Shown: positions 24,593 to 34,667 of the stretch, one piece after another
Position numbering within the stretch: the first letter of the stretch is position 1
Layout of the letters: each line of letters starts with the position of its first letter
Source: CBDCVY01 sp965223245
Lineage (GTDB): Bacteria; Nitrospinota; Nitrospinia; Nitrospinales; Nitrospinaceae
Assembly: GCA_965223245.1 (NCBI GenBank)
Contig: CBDCVY010000013.1
Coordinates: 1,302,001 to 1,366,000 of the forward strand
Direction of reading: 5' to 3'
Length of the DNA: 64,000 nt
Program-made: the position numbers and the translations under genes
Notes under the pieces: generated by a model
What the model saw: only the letters and a program-made list of their open reading frames with translations
Database searches by the model: none
What the model was told of the DNA's origin: nothing

Positions 24593-25834
24593 TTGGAAAA
24601 ATTTAGTTTATCAAATATAAGGAAACTACTCGGTAACAACCCTCAAGTTACTTTAGGAGAGTATCTTGTAATAGGAATTGGATTTGCCATTCCAATAAGT
24701 ACCACTTTAACGGGGATATTTTCAGGCTTGGCTTTAATTTGCTGGATCTTTTCTGACCACCCTCTCAAATTGATAAAAAGGATTTTATCCAATCCTCTAA
24801 CTTGTGCAGGTTTTATTTTATTACTCATTTTGTTAATGGGAATTATCTACACTCCTGTCTCTGTTTCCACAGCATTTTCCGTTTTTAAAAAGTATCGAGA
24901 ACTCCTATTTATGGCAGTTTTTATGAGTTTTCTTACAACTGAAAGAAACCGAAAATTTGCGTTTTTAGGTTTTATGTTTGCAATGTGTCTTAATCTTATT
25001 ATTTCGTATTTTGGGGCTATTGCTCAACCTGATGCTCCTGAAGGGACTCCTGTAACGGCTTTTAAAAATGAGATTACCTACAGTATTTTGGTTGCATATT
25101 TTGCATTTTGGACGTTAGTTGAAGTTGTTTATGATAAAAAACATCGAAAAATAATGATGATTCTTTTTAGCTTAACGGTTTTCAATCTCTTTTTTATAGG
25201 GACTGGTCGTACAGGATATGTTCTATTTATTATTTTATTAGCTTTATTTGTTTTCCATAAATTTAATTGGAAAGTTGGTATTGGGGGATTATTAGCTGTT
25301 TTTTTAATCTTTATCGGTGTGATTAGTTTTTCAGATAACTATAGGGCTAAGTTTATGAATTTTGTGAATGAATTTGTAAATTCCGATTACTCCATAGGAC
25401 TCCGAAAACAATATTACAAATATAGTTGGGAATTGATTAAACAACGTCCAATTCTTGGGTTTGGCACTGGTAGTTTTGAAAGTGAATATAAAAAAATAAC
25501 TGATCAGGCTGGGAATCCTGTTAAAACTTCCAATCCGCATAATGAATATTTAATGATTGGAGTGCAAACCGGTTTTATTGGAATAATAGGTTTTCTTTAT
25601 TTTCTTTTTTGCCACTGGAAGTGGTCTTTAAGTTTATCTTACCGTGAAAAACTGCTTGCACAGGCATTAATTCTTTTATTTGCCATCGGCTGTATTCCCA
25701 ATTCACTTCTGCTGGATCACACGGAAGGAATGTTATTTGTATTTTTTTCTTCCGCTTTGTTTGGTCCTTATTTTAAATCGAAGGAAGTTCAAAGTAATAA
25801 TGGAATTTTGAATCCAGGAAATACCAATGCCTAA
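24593..25834 (+). CDS. O-antigen ligase/polymerase-family membrane protein (Wzy/WaaL-like)
   Basis: A 413-residue polytopic protein with about eleven hydrophobic segments and a Wzy_C-type periplasmic loop containing YYKYSWELIKQRPILGFGTGSF and the SNPHNEYLMIG motif typical of this superfamily. It would polymerise or ligate glycan repeats at the outer face of the inner membrane. The start is TTG at 24593; no in-frame ATG lies between the upstream stop and the conserved part. It overlaps the glycosyltransferase gene by eight bases, so the two work together. Confidence 0.85.
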   Translation: MEKFSLSNIRKLLGNNPQVTLGEYLVIGIGFAIPISTTLTGIFSGLALICWIFSDHPLKLIKRILSNPLTCAGFILLLILLMGIIYTPVSVSTAFSVFKKYRELLFMAVFMSFLTTERNRKFAFLGFMFAMCLNLIISYFGAIAQPDAPEGTPVTAFKNEITYSILVAYFAFWTLVEVVYDKKHRKIMMILFSLTVFNLFFIGTGRTGYVLFIILLALFVFHKFNWKVGIGGLLAVFLIFIGVISFSDNYRAKFMNFVNEFVNSDYSIGLRKQYYKYSWELIKQRPILGFGTGSFESEYKKITDQAGNPVKTSNPHNEYLMIGVQTGFIGIIGFLYFLFCHWKWSLSLSYREKLLAQALILLFAIGCIPNSLLLDHTEGMLFVFFSSALFGPYFKSKEVQSNNGILNPGNTNA

Positions 25835-26645
25835 AATAAGTTTAATAGTATCCACCTATAACCGGCCAGATGCTTTAAATTTAGTTTTAAAAAGTTTAGA
25901 GGCTCAGGTATTTAAAGATTTTGAAGTGCTAATTGCGGATGATGGATCCGGAAACGAAACCCGTCAACTTATTAATGATTTTATAAACAAAACTAAACTA
26001 GATGTAAAACATATATGGCAAGAGGATGAAGGTTTTCGTGCGGCATCAATTCGGAATAAATCGGTAGCTTCCAGTCAGGGAGAATTTATCGTTTTTCTTG
26101 ATGGGGATTGTGTGGTATTTCCCGATTTTCTTCAAACTCACTTCTCATTAAAGGAAAAAAATCGATTTACTTTTGGTAATCGAATTCTTTTGAATCAGGA
26201 GTTAACGGAAAAAGTATTAAAAGATCAATCCAATATTTATGAATGGACATTAAGTAAATGGTTGATAGAGAGAAAAAAAAATAGGATTAACCGTTTTTCT
26301 CCTATGTTTAAAATTCCTATGGGAGCTTTAAGAAAAATTTCTCCACGCCAATGGAAAGGTGCAAAAACCTGCAATCTTGGTGTTTGGAAAAAGGATATCA
26401 TAGAGATAAATGGTTTTGATGAAGCATTTATTGGGTGGGGATATGAAGACTCCGATTTAGTTGCTCGGCTTATTAATAAAGGTATTTTTAGATTGGATGG
26501 TCGTTTTGCAATTCCTGTATTGCACCTTTGGCACCCATTAAATGATAGAGGGAATGCTGAAAAGAATATGAATCAGCTCAAAAAGGTGTTGAACTCGGAT
26601 ATAATTAAAGCCGTAAGGGGGGTAGATCAATATTTAGGTGAATAG
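25827..26645 (+). CDS. Family 2 glycosyltransferase
   Basis: A 272-residue GT-A enzyme with N-terminal SLIVSTYNRPDAL and the UDP-sugar site LIADDGSGNETR. The metal-binding DGDCVV is near residue 92, and the C-terminal GWGYEDSDLVARL is of the galactosyltransferase type found in chondroitin-synthase-like GT2 members. It transfers a sugar in surface polysaccharide assembly. It overlaps the ligase/polymerase gene upstream. The donor and acceptor are unknown. Confidence 0.88.
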   Translation: MPKISLIVSTYNRPDALNLVLKSLEAQVFKDFEVLIADDGSGNETRQLINDFINKTKLDVKHIWQEDEGFRAASIRNKSVASSQGEFIVFLDGDCVVFPDFLQTHFSLKEKNRFTFGNRILLNQELTEKVLKDQSNIYEWTLSKWLIERKKNRINRFSPMFKIPMGALRKISPRQWKGAKTCNLGVWKKDIIEINGFDEAFIGWGYEDSDLVARLINKGIFRLDGRFAIPVLHLWHPLNDRGNAEKNMNQLKKVLNSDIIKAVRGVDQYLGE

Positions 26646-26694
26646 ATTAGGGTTATTAATTCCGTTTTAATAATAAAAATTTTGAGAATTTTCA

Positions 26695-26961
26695 ATGACT
26701 GACGATGAAGTATTGGAAAACTATGGAGAAGAACCTCTACACTTTTCTCACTATTATAATTTTATTTTCGTCTATAAAAGTAAGAAGTTAGAAAATGGTG
26801 ACCAAATCTTTTTACATTTGGGTGGCACCATGGAAAAGGTTTCAGCGATGGTTGTGGACGTGGATGAACCTTTGACTCTTGAGGAAAACAGCGAGGATGA
26901 ATACGCATTCATAAAAAACTCTGATAATCAAGTGATTTGGAAACAGGAAAAAGAAAACTGA
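26695..26961 (+). CDS. Small acidic protein of unknown function
   Basis: An 88-residue acidic protein with no signal peptide or membrane helix. It is not recognised. A beta-rich middle (FSHYYNFIFVYKSKKLENGDQ, FLHLGGTMEKVSAMVVDV) and a Glu-rich tail are visible. It follows the glycosyltransferase by about 50 bases and may be part of that transcript. Confidence 0.5.
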   Translation: MTDDEVLENYGEEPLHFSHYYNFIFVYKSKKLENGDQIFLHLGGTMEKVSAMVVDVDEPLTLEENSEDEYAFIKNSDNQVIWKQEKEN

Positions 26962-27168
26962 TTTTGGTGGAAAATTGACCTTGAATAAAATTATAAATCC
27001 AATATTTGAAATCATTGCTTAAACTAGTTTCTTTTGATATAAAATTTTTTATGGTAAATAGGAAAAGGGATATAAAACCCTAAGATATAAAGGGTTGATT
27101 GATAAGTTTAGAAAACTTTCTGTTTCACATTGTAATCGTAAATGAACTTCATTTGGAAGGGCTATTCC

Positions 27169-27960
27169 ATGAAAATAAATTTTTCTATATTGCTTATTAT
27201 TTTTATTGCTTTAAATGCACATGCCGGAGTAAAGACTGAGGAAATTAAATACTCTGTTGATGGAACTCAACTGACGGGGTTTATAGCTTATGATGATTCT
27301 ATTAAAGATAAACGCCCTGGAATTTTGGTGGTTCATGAATGGTGGGGGCATAACAAACATGCAAGAGAAAGGGCAGGGATGCTGGCTGAATTGGGGTATA
27401 CAGCTTTAGCGCTTGATATGTATGGTGATGGTAAACTTGCCGACCATCCTAAAAAAGCCGGAGAGTTTATGAACGCGGCATTTAAAAATTGGGAATCATC
27501 TAAAGCAAAGTTTAATAAAGCTAAAAGTATTTTAAAATCTCATGAAACGGTTGATTCTGAGAGAATTGGTGCTATCGGATTTTGTTTTGGCGGGGCAGTG
27601 TCTATTCGAATGGCTCGTGGTGGAGCCGACCTGGATGGTGTTGTTGCTTTTCATAGCGCTCTTCCTAACCAGCCTCCTATAAAAAAAGAGGAGGTTAAGG
27701 CTTCTATTTTAGTTGTCAATGGATCGGAAGATTCTTTTTTGACTTCTGAAACTGTTGCTTCCTTTATGAAAGAAATGATGGAAGCCAATGTCGATTTAAC
27801 TTATATAAATTTAAAAGGAATTAAACACAGTTATACCAATCGAATGGCAGACGAGTTCAATAAAAAGTTTAATATCGGAAATTTAAAATATAATGAACAA
27901 GCTGATCATCGTTCATGGAATGAAATGAACAATTTCTTTAAAAGAGTATTTGCAAAATAA
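27169..27960 (+). CDS. Exported dienelactone hydrolase-family protein
   Basis: A 263-residue alpha/beta hydrolase with a cleavable signal peptide (hydrophobic core, ending AHAG near residue 20). The triad is Cys139 (GFCFGGA), Asp188 (NGSEDSF) and His220 (IKHSYT), with the activating Glu in VVHEWWGHN. A Cys nucleophile marks the DLH family rather than serine esterases. The ATG at 27169 has GGAAGG eight bases upstream and is preferred over the ATG at 27142. The natural substrate is unknown; export sets it apart from the cytoplasmic enzymes of chlorocatechol breakdown. Confidence 0.88.
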   Translation: MKINFSILLIIFIALNAHAGVKTEEIKYSVDGTQLTGFIAYDDSIKDKRPGILVVHEWWGHNKHARERAGMLAELGYTALALDMYGDGKLADHPKKAGEFMNAAFKNWESSKAKFNKAKSILKSHETVDSERIGAIGFCFGGAVSIRMARGGADLDGVVAFHSALPNQPPIKKEEVKASILVVNGSEDSFLTSETVASFMKEMMEANVDLTYINLKGIKHSYTNRMADEFNKKFNIGNLKYNEQADHRSWNEMNNFFKRVFAK

Positions 27961-27980
27961 ATTTAAGGTAGAAAACTAAA

Positions 27981-28328
27981 ATGTCAGTAACCATTTATCA
28001 TAATCCAAGATGTTCTAAGTCGCGCCAAACTTTAGAAATAATCAAAGACCAAGGAATCAAACCCACCGTTATTGAATATCTAGTTAATCCTCCCACTCAA
28101 AAAGAACTCAAGAACATTCTTAAACTATTAGAGATGGAGCCAATTGATTTAATGAGGAAAAAGGAATCTGTTTTTAAAGAATTGAAGCTTGATAAAACTT
28201 CCTCATCGAGTAATGATTTGATTGAAACTATGATCCAAAATCCCATTTTGATTGAACGTCCCATTGTTCTTTCTGGTAGGAAAGCGGTTCTAGGACGTCC
28301 ACCTGAGAATGTTATGAAGATCCTTTAA
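27981..28328 (+). CDS. arsC: Glutaredoxin-coupled arsenate reductase (ArsC)
   Basis: A 115-residue thioredoxin-fold reductase of the ArsC/Spx superfamily. The catalytic Cys11 lies in YHNPRCSKSRQ and arsenate-binding arginines in IERPIVLSGRKAVLGRP (about residues 92-110). It reduces arsenate to arsenite using glutathione/glutaredoxin. It starts 20 bases after the dienelactone hydrolase gene, probably on one transcript. No arsR, arsB or acr3 is seen, so a housekeeping ArsC-like role is possible. Confidence 0.88.
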   Translation: MSVTIYHNPRCSKSRQTLEIIKDQGIKPTVIEYLVNPPTQKELKNILKLLEMEPIDLMRKKESVFKELKLDKTSSSSNDLIETMIQNPILIERPIVLSGRKAVLGRPPENVMKIL

Positions 28329-28375
28329 AAGTTCAGAATGTTTTAATATTTAATATTGTTAGCCCTCATTTTTTT

Positions 28376-28816
28376 TCACCGTAATCTGGGATTCGCAAAA
28401 AAGGACACTAAATCACGAACGGAAAGCATCCCCACAATTTTTCCTCCATCTGTAATTGGAAGATGTCTAATTTTTTTTTGTGCCATAAATGAATTGGCGT
28501 CTGTTACCGATTGATGGCAATCTAATGTATGGATTGGACCGGTTGTCATGATTTCAGAGATTTTAATTGAATCTGAATTAATACCTTTCCTTATGACCTT
28601 CCGAGTTAAGTCTGTTTCAGTGATAATCCCAACAAATTCACTTTTTTCTTTTACAAGCAAGCAACCTATATTTTTATCACTCATGAGTTGAGCCGTTTCC
28701 AAAGCAGAAGCATTAGATTTAATACTTAATATCGGGGTGGTCATGTAATCTGAAATCTCTTGTCTTGGAGTTACCTGGCCTTTTGCATAATGATGTGTCT
28801 TATGTTTGGATTCCAT
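28376..28816 (-). CDS. Tandem CBS-domain protein
   Basis: A 146-residue protein of two CBS domains (about residues 22-78 and 85-142), with the usual G(C/I)LLV and GxLSVRDLV patterns (NIGCLLVKEKSEFVGIITETD; RHLPITDGGKIVGMLSVRDL). CBS pairs (Bateman modules) bind adenosyl nucleotides and control partner proteins. It has no effector domain of its own. An SD-like GGAGGT lies just upstream of the ATG. It is convergent with arsC. Confidence 0.88.
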   Translation of the reverse strand: MESKHKTHHYAKGQVTPRQEISDYMTTPILSIKSNASALETAQLMSDKNIGCLLVKEKSEFVGIITETDLTRKVIRKGINSDSIKISEIMTTGPIHTLDCHQSVTDANSFMAQKKIRHLPITDGGKIVGMLSVRDLVSFFANPRLR

Positions 28817-29574
28817 AGTCTACCTCCAATGAAGAAAGTATTTTAATTAAACTTTTAAAATAATAAAAATATGATGTAAGCGGTTTGGCAAGGATTCATT
28901 TTATAAAATTTAATATCTGGATTCTTTATGGACTAGACTATAGTGAGTTGATTTAGTGCTGGTTTTAAATAAAACTATTCAATAAAGGTGTTTTTATTAT
29001 TACTCTATTTTTATTATGAAAATACTTAGTGAGCTTTAAAATTAATTTGGCTTTGGAAAGTTATTGATAATTTTAAAGTTAAAAAATAGTGCATGTAGCA
29101 CAAGTGGACCACCAGGGTAAAAAATATCAAAACAAAAAATAAACAATGATGCCGTTGAAATAAAATACTAAAGGGTCCATCTTGACATTTTGCAACATTA
29201 ATTAAGGTAGTTTTATAAGAATAAAATAAATCATCCATGATTTTCTGTTTTATTAACCACCTAAACTTTCCTTAGAAATTTTTCCTTTCTGAATTTCCTC
29301 CAGATTAAATTTATTTAAACTCTATAAGTCTTTGAAAAATCAAGGGAATCCATTTCCCCCCTAATAAATACCTTTTTTATGTTGTTTAATTACCTCTTTT
29401 AGGTTATAAGCATGTAATTTTCAAATAGTCCAAATAGGGTAATTCCCGTCATTGAGTAATAAAAAGTTCGATCCAAAATAAACTCAGTTTTTATAAAAAA
29501 CTTTTAATTCATTTATATATTCATTTTTTATATCGAAAGTGCAGCTTTCAAATTAGATTTTCAAGGGAGGAAAA
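28817..29574. other. Long AT-rich intergenic region before the giant repeat protein
   Basis: About 760 bases without a credible gene. A 70-codon minus-strand frame (29026-29238) has no recognisable features and a composition like spacer. The 3' end carries a strong ribosome-binding site (GGGAGG) five bases before the ATG at 29575. A very short direct repeat (CAAATAG twice, near 29420-29440) is all I can point to. The length suggests room for a complex promoter region. Confidence 0.4.
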
Positions 29575-32500
29575 ATGAAGTCAAATCCATTATTGTTCAT
29601 TATTTATTGGTTTTTATTAGGAAAGAATTCCTTTAAAAACAAACTAAGGCTAGGTATAGGTTCTTTAATGAATCGTTACTCATTGAACCCCGGTAAGGGG
29701 ATTACAGGTTTATTAGTTTTATTATTACTTTTTTCCTTCCTTGTTTCAATTCTACCGGGTTCTGCTGAGGCGGGCGTGTCTTTTACGCAAAAATATAATT
29801 TCATGGGAAACGTCGATTATAAAGTAATTGGAAACTCCAGGTTAAAAGTTGAAGGATATTATCAATGTAACTCTAGTCCTTCTTCAACTACTTCAAGTAC
29901 ACTTTCACTGCCTGCAGGCGCTACCGTAAGAGGCGCTTATCTTTACTGGTCCGGATCAGGAAACAGTCAAGATTCAACGGTGAGTTTAAATGGTGTAAAT
30001 GTCAATGCGCAACGAACCTATCTTGACTCATCATATGAATTTGGAACTTACTATTATAATTATAGTTCTTTTGCAGATGTTACCAATCGTGTTAATTCTT
30101 CTGGAACTTACTCTGTTAGTGGAATAAGTTTTGATAAGTCCTACAAATATTGCGACCCAGGAGTTGCATATGCTACTTGGTCATTGGTCGTTGTTTATGA
30201 AGATTCTAGCCTTCCGGATCGAAATATTAATATATATGATGGGCTAGTGGCGACGCGTTGGGGAAGTACAACTACGATTGCAAACTTAACCGGTCTAAAC
30301 TTTCCCAACGATTGTGCACCGGAAGGAGAAATTACGATGGTAGTTTCCCAAGGAGACCATTACAAAGGGGAGACTTTATGGATTAATAATCAAACTATCG
30401 GTGGCTCCAATCCACTTAATGGCTCCAGCAACGGTCAAATTAGATCCCAACTAGATATCGATACTTATGACCTGGATGGTTATGCGGGTCCGGGGACTAC
30501 AAATATTGTAATAAAAGAGCACTCACCAGTTTTTTATAATATTAATGGTTATAGCTCGGCTTCAGAAATTGCTTATTTTAATGTATTTATCGTAGCAAAT
30601 AATAAATCTTCCAATTGTAATAAAGCTTCTCTTGGTGATCGAGTCTGGGAAGATTTAAATCAGAACGGAATCCAAGATAGCGGAGAACCCGGTGTTCCTG
30701 GTGTAACTGTTCAATTGAAAAATGCTTCTGGACAAGTGATTGATACTACCGTTACCAATAATAATGGGAAATATTTATTCACTGATTTGGCTCCTGGCGA
30801 TTACAGTGTAAACTTTATTATTCCGGATGGGTTTACAGCCAGTCCTCAGGATCAGGGAGGTAATGATGCGGCAGATAGCGATGGAATGCCAACAGGTAAT
30901 CCAAATGTCTTCATGACTCCTGTTACTACTTTATCTACTAATGAAAATGATCTTACCTGGGACCAAGGTATATTTGAAACCCAGAGTGTAATCGCTTCTA
31001 TTGGAGATCGAGTTTGGTTGGACAGTGATCAGGATGGTATTCAAGATGCTGGTGAGCCTGGTGTTGAGGGTGTTACCGTTCAGCTTAAAGATAATACTGG
31101 ATCAGTAATCAATACAATCTTAACGGATAGTAATGGTAACTACCAATTTACTGAACTGCAGCCAGGTGATTATAGTATTAATTTTATTATTCCGGATGGC
31201 TTCACTGCAAGTCCACAAGATCAAGGAGGAAATGATTCAACCGATAGTGACGGAATGCCAACCGGAGATATCAATGTATACATGACTCCTGTTACTACCT
31301 TGGATCCGAATGAAAACGATCCTTCTTGGGATCAAGGAATTTTTGAAACCCAAAGCATACTGTCTTCGATTGGTAATCGAGTTTGGTTAGATAATGATCA
31401 GGATGGTATCCAAGATCCGGATGAACCTGGAGTTGAAGGCGTTACAGTTCAGTTGAAAAATTCTAGTGGAGATGTGATTGACACAACTACTACGGATAGC
31501 AATGGTAATTACCAGTTTACTGAACTAGATTCGGGAGACTACAGTATAAACTTTGTAATACCTGATGGGTTTTCTACAAGTCCTAAAGATCAGGGATCAG
31601 GTGGTACAGTCGAAATGTTTATGACCTCCGGACCTGGTACCACTCGTGACGCAAACTTACGACAAACATCTCCTGATACAAATTATGGGGACGTAACGTT
31701 GATGACTCCGGATTTGGTGCAACAAGATCCTGACAATAATAAGTTTGGACAGGTTATGGGCGTAGTGGCTTGGGATATTAATTCAATCCCTTCCAATGCA
31801 ATTGTTCAAACAGTAGAGGTTACGTTAAATCTGGTGAACGTAAGTTCCGGAACCTATAATTTGTTTGAAGCAAAAGTTCCTTGGACAGAAGGGGGAGTAA
31901 ATTGGAATACCTTTTCTGCTCCTTCTGCGGTTGGTACCGATGTTTTGGGAACTATCACACCTGGAGTGTTTGGGGATAATGTTATTACCCTAAATAGCAC
32001 TGGAATTACTCTTGTTCAAAATTGGATCAACGGTAATTCACTTAATAACGGATTCATTATTAGAGATAGCAATACTAATGATGGAATCTTTATTAACACC
32101 AGCGAAGCTGCCTCTGGTCAGCCCAAAATTAAGGTGACATATCTTGTTCCTAATGAAGAAGATGAGGTCGATAGTGATGGAATGCCAACAGGTGACCCAA
32201 ATGTCTTCATGACCATTGTAACCACTCTTGATCCTGGTGAAGAAGATTTAACCTGGGATCAGGGAATATTCCAGGCGTCAAGTGGGGTTGCTTCCATAGG
32301 GGACCGAGTTTGGTTGGATAACGATCAAGACGGTATTCAGGATGCAGGTGAACCTGGAGTGTCGGGAGTAACGGTTCATTTGAAAGATAATGCAGGTAAT
32401 ATCGTTGCGACTACACAAACCAATGGAAATGGTAATTATCTGTTTAGCAATTTGACACCAGGTAACTACAGTATTGGATTTGTCATTCCACAAAATCATT

Positions 32501-34587
32501 CCGCAAGTCCAGCAGATCAAGGTGGGAATAATGCCGTGGATAGTGATGGATTGCCAACTACGGATCCCGATTTTTATATGACTGCAGTTACTAATTTGGA
32601 ATCGGGTGAAAATGATCTTACTTGGGACCAAGGTATTTTTAATGTTCTTTCCTCTCTGGGTGATCGAGTTTGGAATGACCTGGATCAAAATGGAGTTCAA
32701 GATCCAGGAGAACCTGGAGTGGCGGGTGTTACCGTTCAACTTAAAGATTCGGATGGTGATGTTATCCTTGAGACGACGACTAATTCTGATGGTAACTATT
32801 CCTTTGAAGGTTTAGAACCTGGAGATTATAGCGTTAACTTTGTCTTGCCAAATGGATTTCAAGCAAGTCCTCAGGATCAAGGGAATGATATTTCTGACAG
32901 TGATGGAATGCCTACTGGTGATCCAAATGTTTATATGACACCAGTCGTCACATTAAATCCTGGTGAAAATAATCCAACTTTGGATCAAGGCATTTACTCC
33001 GTAGGAGATATTTGTTCCAGTACGGTTTATACCTATGTCAATAACGATTTCATTACTGAAGATGGTCATAACGCAATACTCACTATTAAATATGAGGAAA
33101 GTAATGATGCAAAATTATTTAAATTTGATCTTAAATTGACTCGGGACAGTGCTGACCCAGCGTTTCCAAGTCAAATTTCTCTAGTTACAACAGACGGACC
33201 TGACCCTACTGGTACTTCTGAAACTTACCTTCGATGGTTTTTGTCCAGTGACAACCTAGTGGCTCAAACCAATTCGGGAACACCAATTAATAATTTCCCG
33301 GGAGATTATTTTGAGGATATTGGATCTAATATGCGACGTTACAAATTCGAAATTGAGGTATCCAGTATTTTAGAGGAAATTGGTAACAACGATGGCCTCG
33401 CAGGTGATCTCATTGGAATTTGGTTACTCAGTGAAAATGTCATCCTTGAAGTATCTAACACTCCTACTGAGGTAACGTTAGATTCTTTATGTAAGGATAA
33501 ATTGGTTAGTACAGACGATGCTACTATCAGAAGAACCTCACCTGATCTCAATGAAGGAAATGAGGTAGAAATAGTTTCTGATGGAGTTTCCCTTGATCCT
33601 AATAATGGGAAATATGGGGAAGTGGCTGCGGTAGTTTCTTGGGATCTTTCATCAATTCCGAGTAATGCCATCGTAGAGACTGTGAATGTTGTTTTAAATC
33701 TCACTGATCCGAGTTCAGGAGATTACAACCTTCTTGAAATTCAAGCTCCTTGGGACGAAAATAATGTCACTTGGAATAGTATTGACGTTTCTACTAATGT
33801 TGGTTCTACAGTTTTAGGTGTCATTCAGCCTTTAGTATTTGGCATCAATGATCTTACTCTAAATGAAGATGGCATTAGCATAGTTCAAGGTTGGATTAAC
33901 GGTAGCATTCCAAATAATGGAATCGCCATCAGAACCGGAGGCAGTAATAATGGCATCTTTATTACCTCAAAAGAGGGTAATAATAATCAGCCTATGATTT
34001 GTATTTCTTATCGGTTGCCCGGTGATCCTCCCCCATCCGGTACTTTTACGGATGACTTTCAAGGTGGAGATGATTCGTTATTACGTCAAAGTTCTGGTGA
34101 CACCAATTATGGTAGCGAAACTTCCTTGAATGCGGATCTGGTTCAACTGGATCCAAACAATGGCAAGTATGGTGAAACTATGAGCGTGTTGTCTTGGGAT
34201 ATCTCTTCTATTCCTGCAACTGCGGTTATTCAATCTGCAAGTATTACGATTGATGTTTCTAATACTAGCGGAGGGATATATAACCTCCATGAGGCATTAG
34301 CCAATTGGGCAGAAAATGCGGTAACTTGGAATAGTTTTGGTGGATCTTCCGCAAATGTTGGGTCTGATATTCTTGGTTCTACCACACCAGGAGTTTTTGG
34401 AAATCTTGAAATTGCTTTGACTGGGGATGGTGTCAATTTAATTCAAGGTTGGGTTGATGGTTCGATTCCAAACTATGGAGTTGTCTTTAAAACAGGAGGT
34501 ACCAATGATGGTATTTTCTTCAACTCCAGTGAGGCGGGATCCGGACAACCTAAACTGACAATTACTTATACTGTTGGAGGGCTATAA
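29575..34587 (+). CDS. Secreted 1670-residue protein with SdrD-B-like repeats and DNRLRE-like domains
   Basis: An exported surface or extracellular protein. It has a long N-terminal signal (hydrophobic core about residues 43-62, cleavage near GSAEA at about 66) and a globular region (about 67-350). Five SdrD-B/Cna-B-like repeats start near residues 351, 474, 597, 906 and 1025, each with DxDQDGIQDxGEPG calcium-type loops, VTVQLK and DQGIF. A unique Cys-containing region follows (about 1145-1305), then DNRLRE-like domains (about 1308-1478 and 1499-1670). A further DNRLRE-like domain (about 676-864) is inserted into repeat 3. There is no LPXTG and no evident C-terminal sorting signal. Adhesion or a sheath function is likely but unproven. 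Confidence 0.88.
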   Translation: MKSNPLLFIIYWFLLGKNSFKNKLRLGIGSLMNRYSLNPGKGITGLLVLLLLFSFLVSILPGSAEAGVSFTQKYNFMGNVDYKVIGNSRLKVEGYYQCNSSPSSTTSSTLSLPAGATVRGAYLYWSGSGNSQDSTVSLNGVNVNAQRTYLDSSYEFGTYYYNYSSFADVTNRVNSSGTYSVSGISFDKSYKYCDPGVAYATWSLVVVYEDSSLPDRNINIYDGLVATRWGSTTTIANLTGLNFPNDCAPEGEITMVVSQGDHYKGETLWINNQTIGGSNPLNGSSNGQIRSQLDIDTYDLDGYAGPGTTNIVIKEHSPVFYNINGYSSASEIAYFNVFIVANNKSSNCNKASLGDRVWEDLNQNGIQDSGEPGVPGVTVQLKNASGQVIDTTVTNNNGKYLFTDLAPGDYSVNFIIPDGFTASPQDQGGNDAADSDGMPTGNPNVFMTPVTTLSTNENDLTWDQGIFETQSVIASIGDRVWLDSDQDGIQDAGEPGVEGVTVQLKDNTGSVINTILTDSNGNYQFTELQPGDYSINFIIPDGFTASPQDQGGNDSTDSDGMPTGDINVYMTPVTTLDPNENDPSWDQGIFETQSILSSIGNRVWLDNDQDGIQDPDEPGVEGVTVQLKNSSGDVIDTTTTDSNGNYQFTELDSGDYSINFVIPDGFSTSPKDQGSGGTVEMFMTSGPGTTRDANLRQTSPDTNYGDVTLMTPDLVQQDPDNNKFGQVMGVVAWDINSIPSNAIVQTVEVTLNLVNVSSGTYNLFEAKVPWTEGGVNWNTFSAPSAVGTDVLGTITPGVFGDNVITLNSTGITLVQNWINGNSLNNGFIIRDSNTNDGIFINTSEAASGQPKIKVTYLVPNEEDEVDSDGMPTGDPNVFMTIVTTLDPGEEDLTWDQGIFQASSGVASIGDRVWLDNDQDGIQDAGEPGVSGVTVHLKDNAGNIVATTQTNGNGNYLFSNLTPGNYSIGFVIPQNHSASPADQGGNNAVDSDGLPTTDPDFYMTAVTNLESGENDLTWDQGIFNVLSSLGDRVWNDLDQNGVQDPGEPGVAGVTVQLKDSDGDVILETTTNSDGNYSFEGLEPGDYSVNFVLPNGFQASPQDQGNDISDSDGMPTGDPNVYMTPVVTLNPGENNPTLDQGIYSVGDICSSTVYTYVNNDFITEDGHNAILTIKYEESNDAKLFKFDLKLTRDSADPAFPSQISLVTTDGPDPTGTSETYLRWFLSSDNLVAQTNSGTPINNFPGDYFEDIGSNMRRYKFEIEVSSILEEIGNNDGLAGDLIGIWLLSENVILEVSNTPTEVTLDSLCKDKLVSTDDATIRRTSPDLNEGNEVEIVSDGVSLDPNNGKYGEVAAVVSWDLSSIPSNAIVETVNVVLNLTDPSSGDYNLLEIQAPWDENNVTWNSIDVSTNVGSTVLGVIQPLVFGINDLTLNEDGISIVQGWINGSIPNNGIAIRTGGSNNGIFITSKEGNNNQPMICISYRLPGDPPPSGTFTDDFQGGDDSLLRQSSGDTNYGSETSLNADLVQLDPNNGKYGETMSVLSWDISSIPATAVIQSASITIDVSNTSGGIYNLHEALANWAENAVTWNSFGGSSANVGSDILGSTTPGVFGNLEIALTGDGVNLIQGWVDGSIPNYGVVFKTGGTNDGIFFNSSEAGSGQPKLTITYTVGGL

Positions 34588-34633
34588 TTTAGAGTTTTAT
34601 GTTTAAAAGGCGCATAGAGGCCTTATATTTCAT

Positions 34634-34667
34634 GGGGAACCAAGGGAAACCTTGGTTCCCCTTTTTT
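34634..34667 (+). terminator. Strong intrinsic terminator of the giant repeat-protein gene
   Basis: A perfect 12-bp stem (GGGGAACCAAGG / CCTTGGTTCCCC) closed by a GAAA tetraloop (34646-34649) and followed by six T residues (34662-34667). It lies about 45 bases after the stop of the gene at 29575. Confidence 0.95.

Noticed and set aside
29026..29238. 70-codon minus-strand ORF in the long spacer before the giant gene
   Set aside because: It has no ribosome-binding site, domain or codon pattern typical of the neighbours; composition matches the AT-rich spacer.
32278..32739. 153-codon antisense ORF within the repeat protein
   Set aside because: It mirrors the repetitive coding frame of the sense gene and has no start site support.
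30991..33000. Tandem ~370-bp DNA repeats as a mobile or satellite element
   Set aside because: They are protein-domain repeats in one open frame with many synonymous differences.
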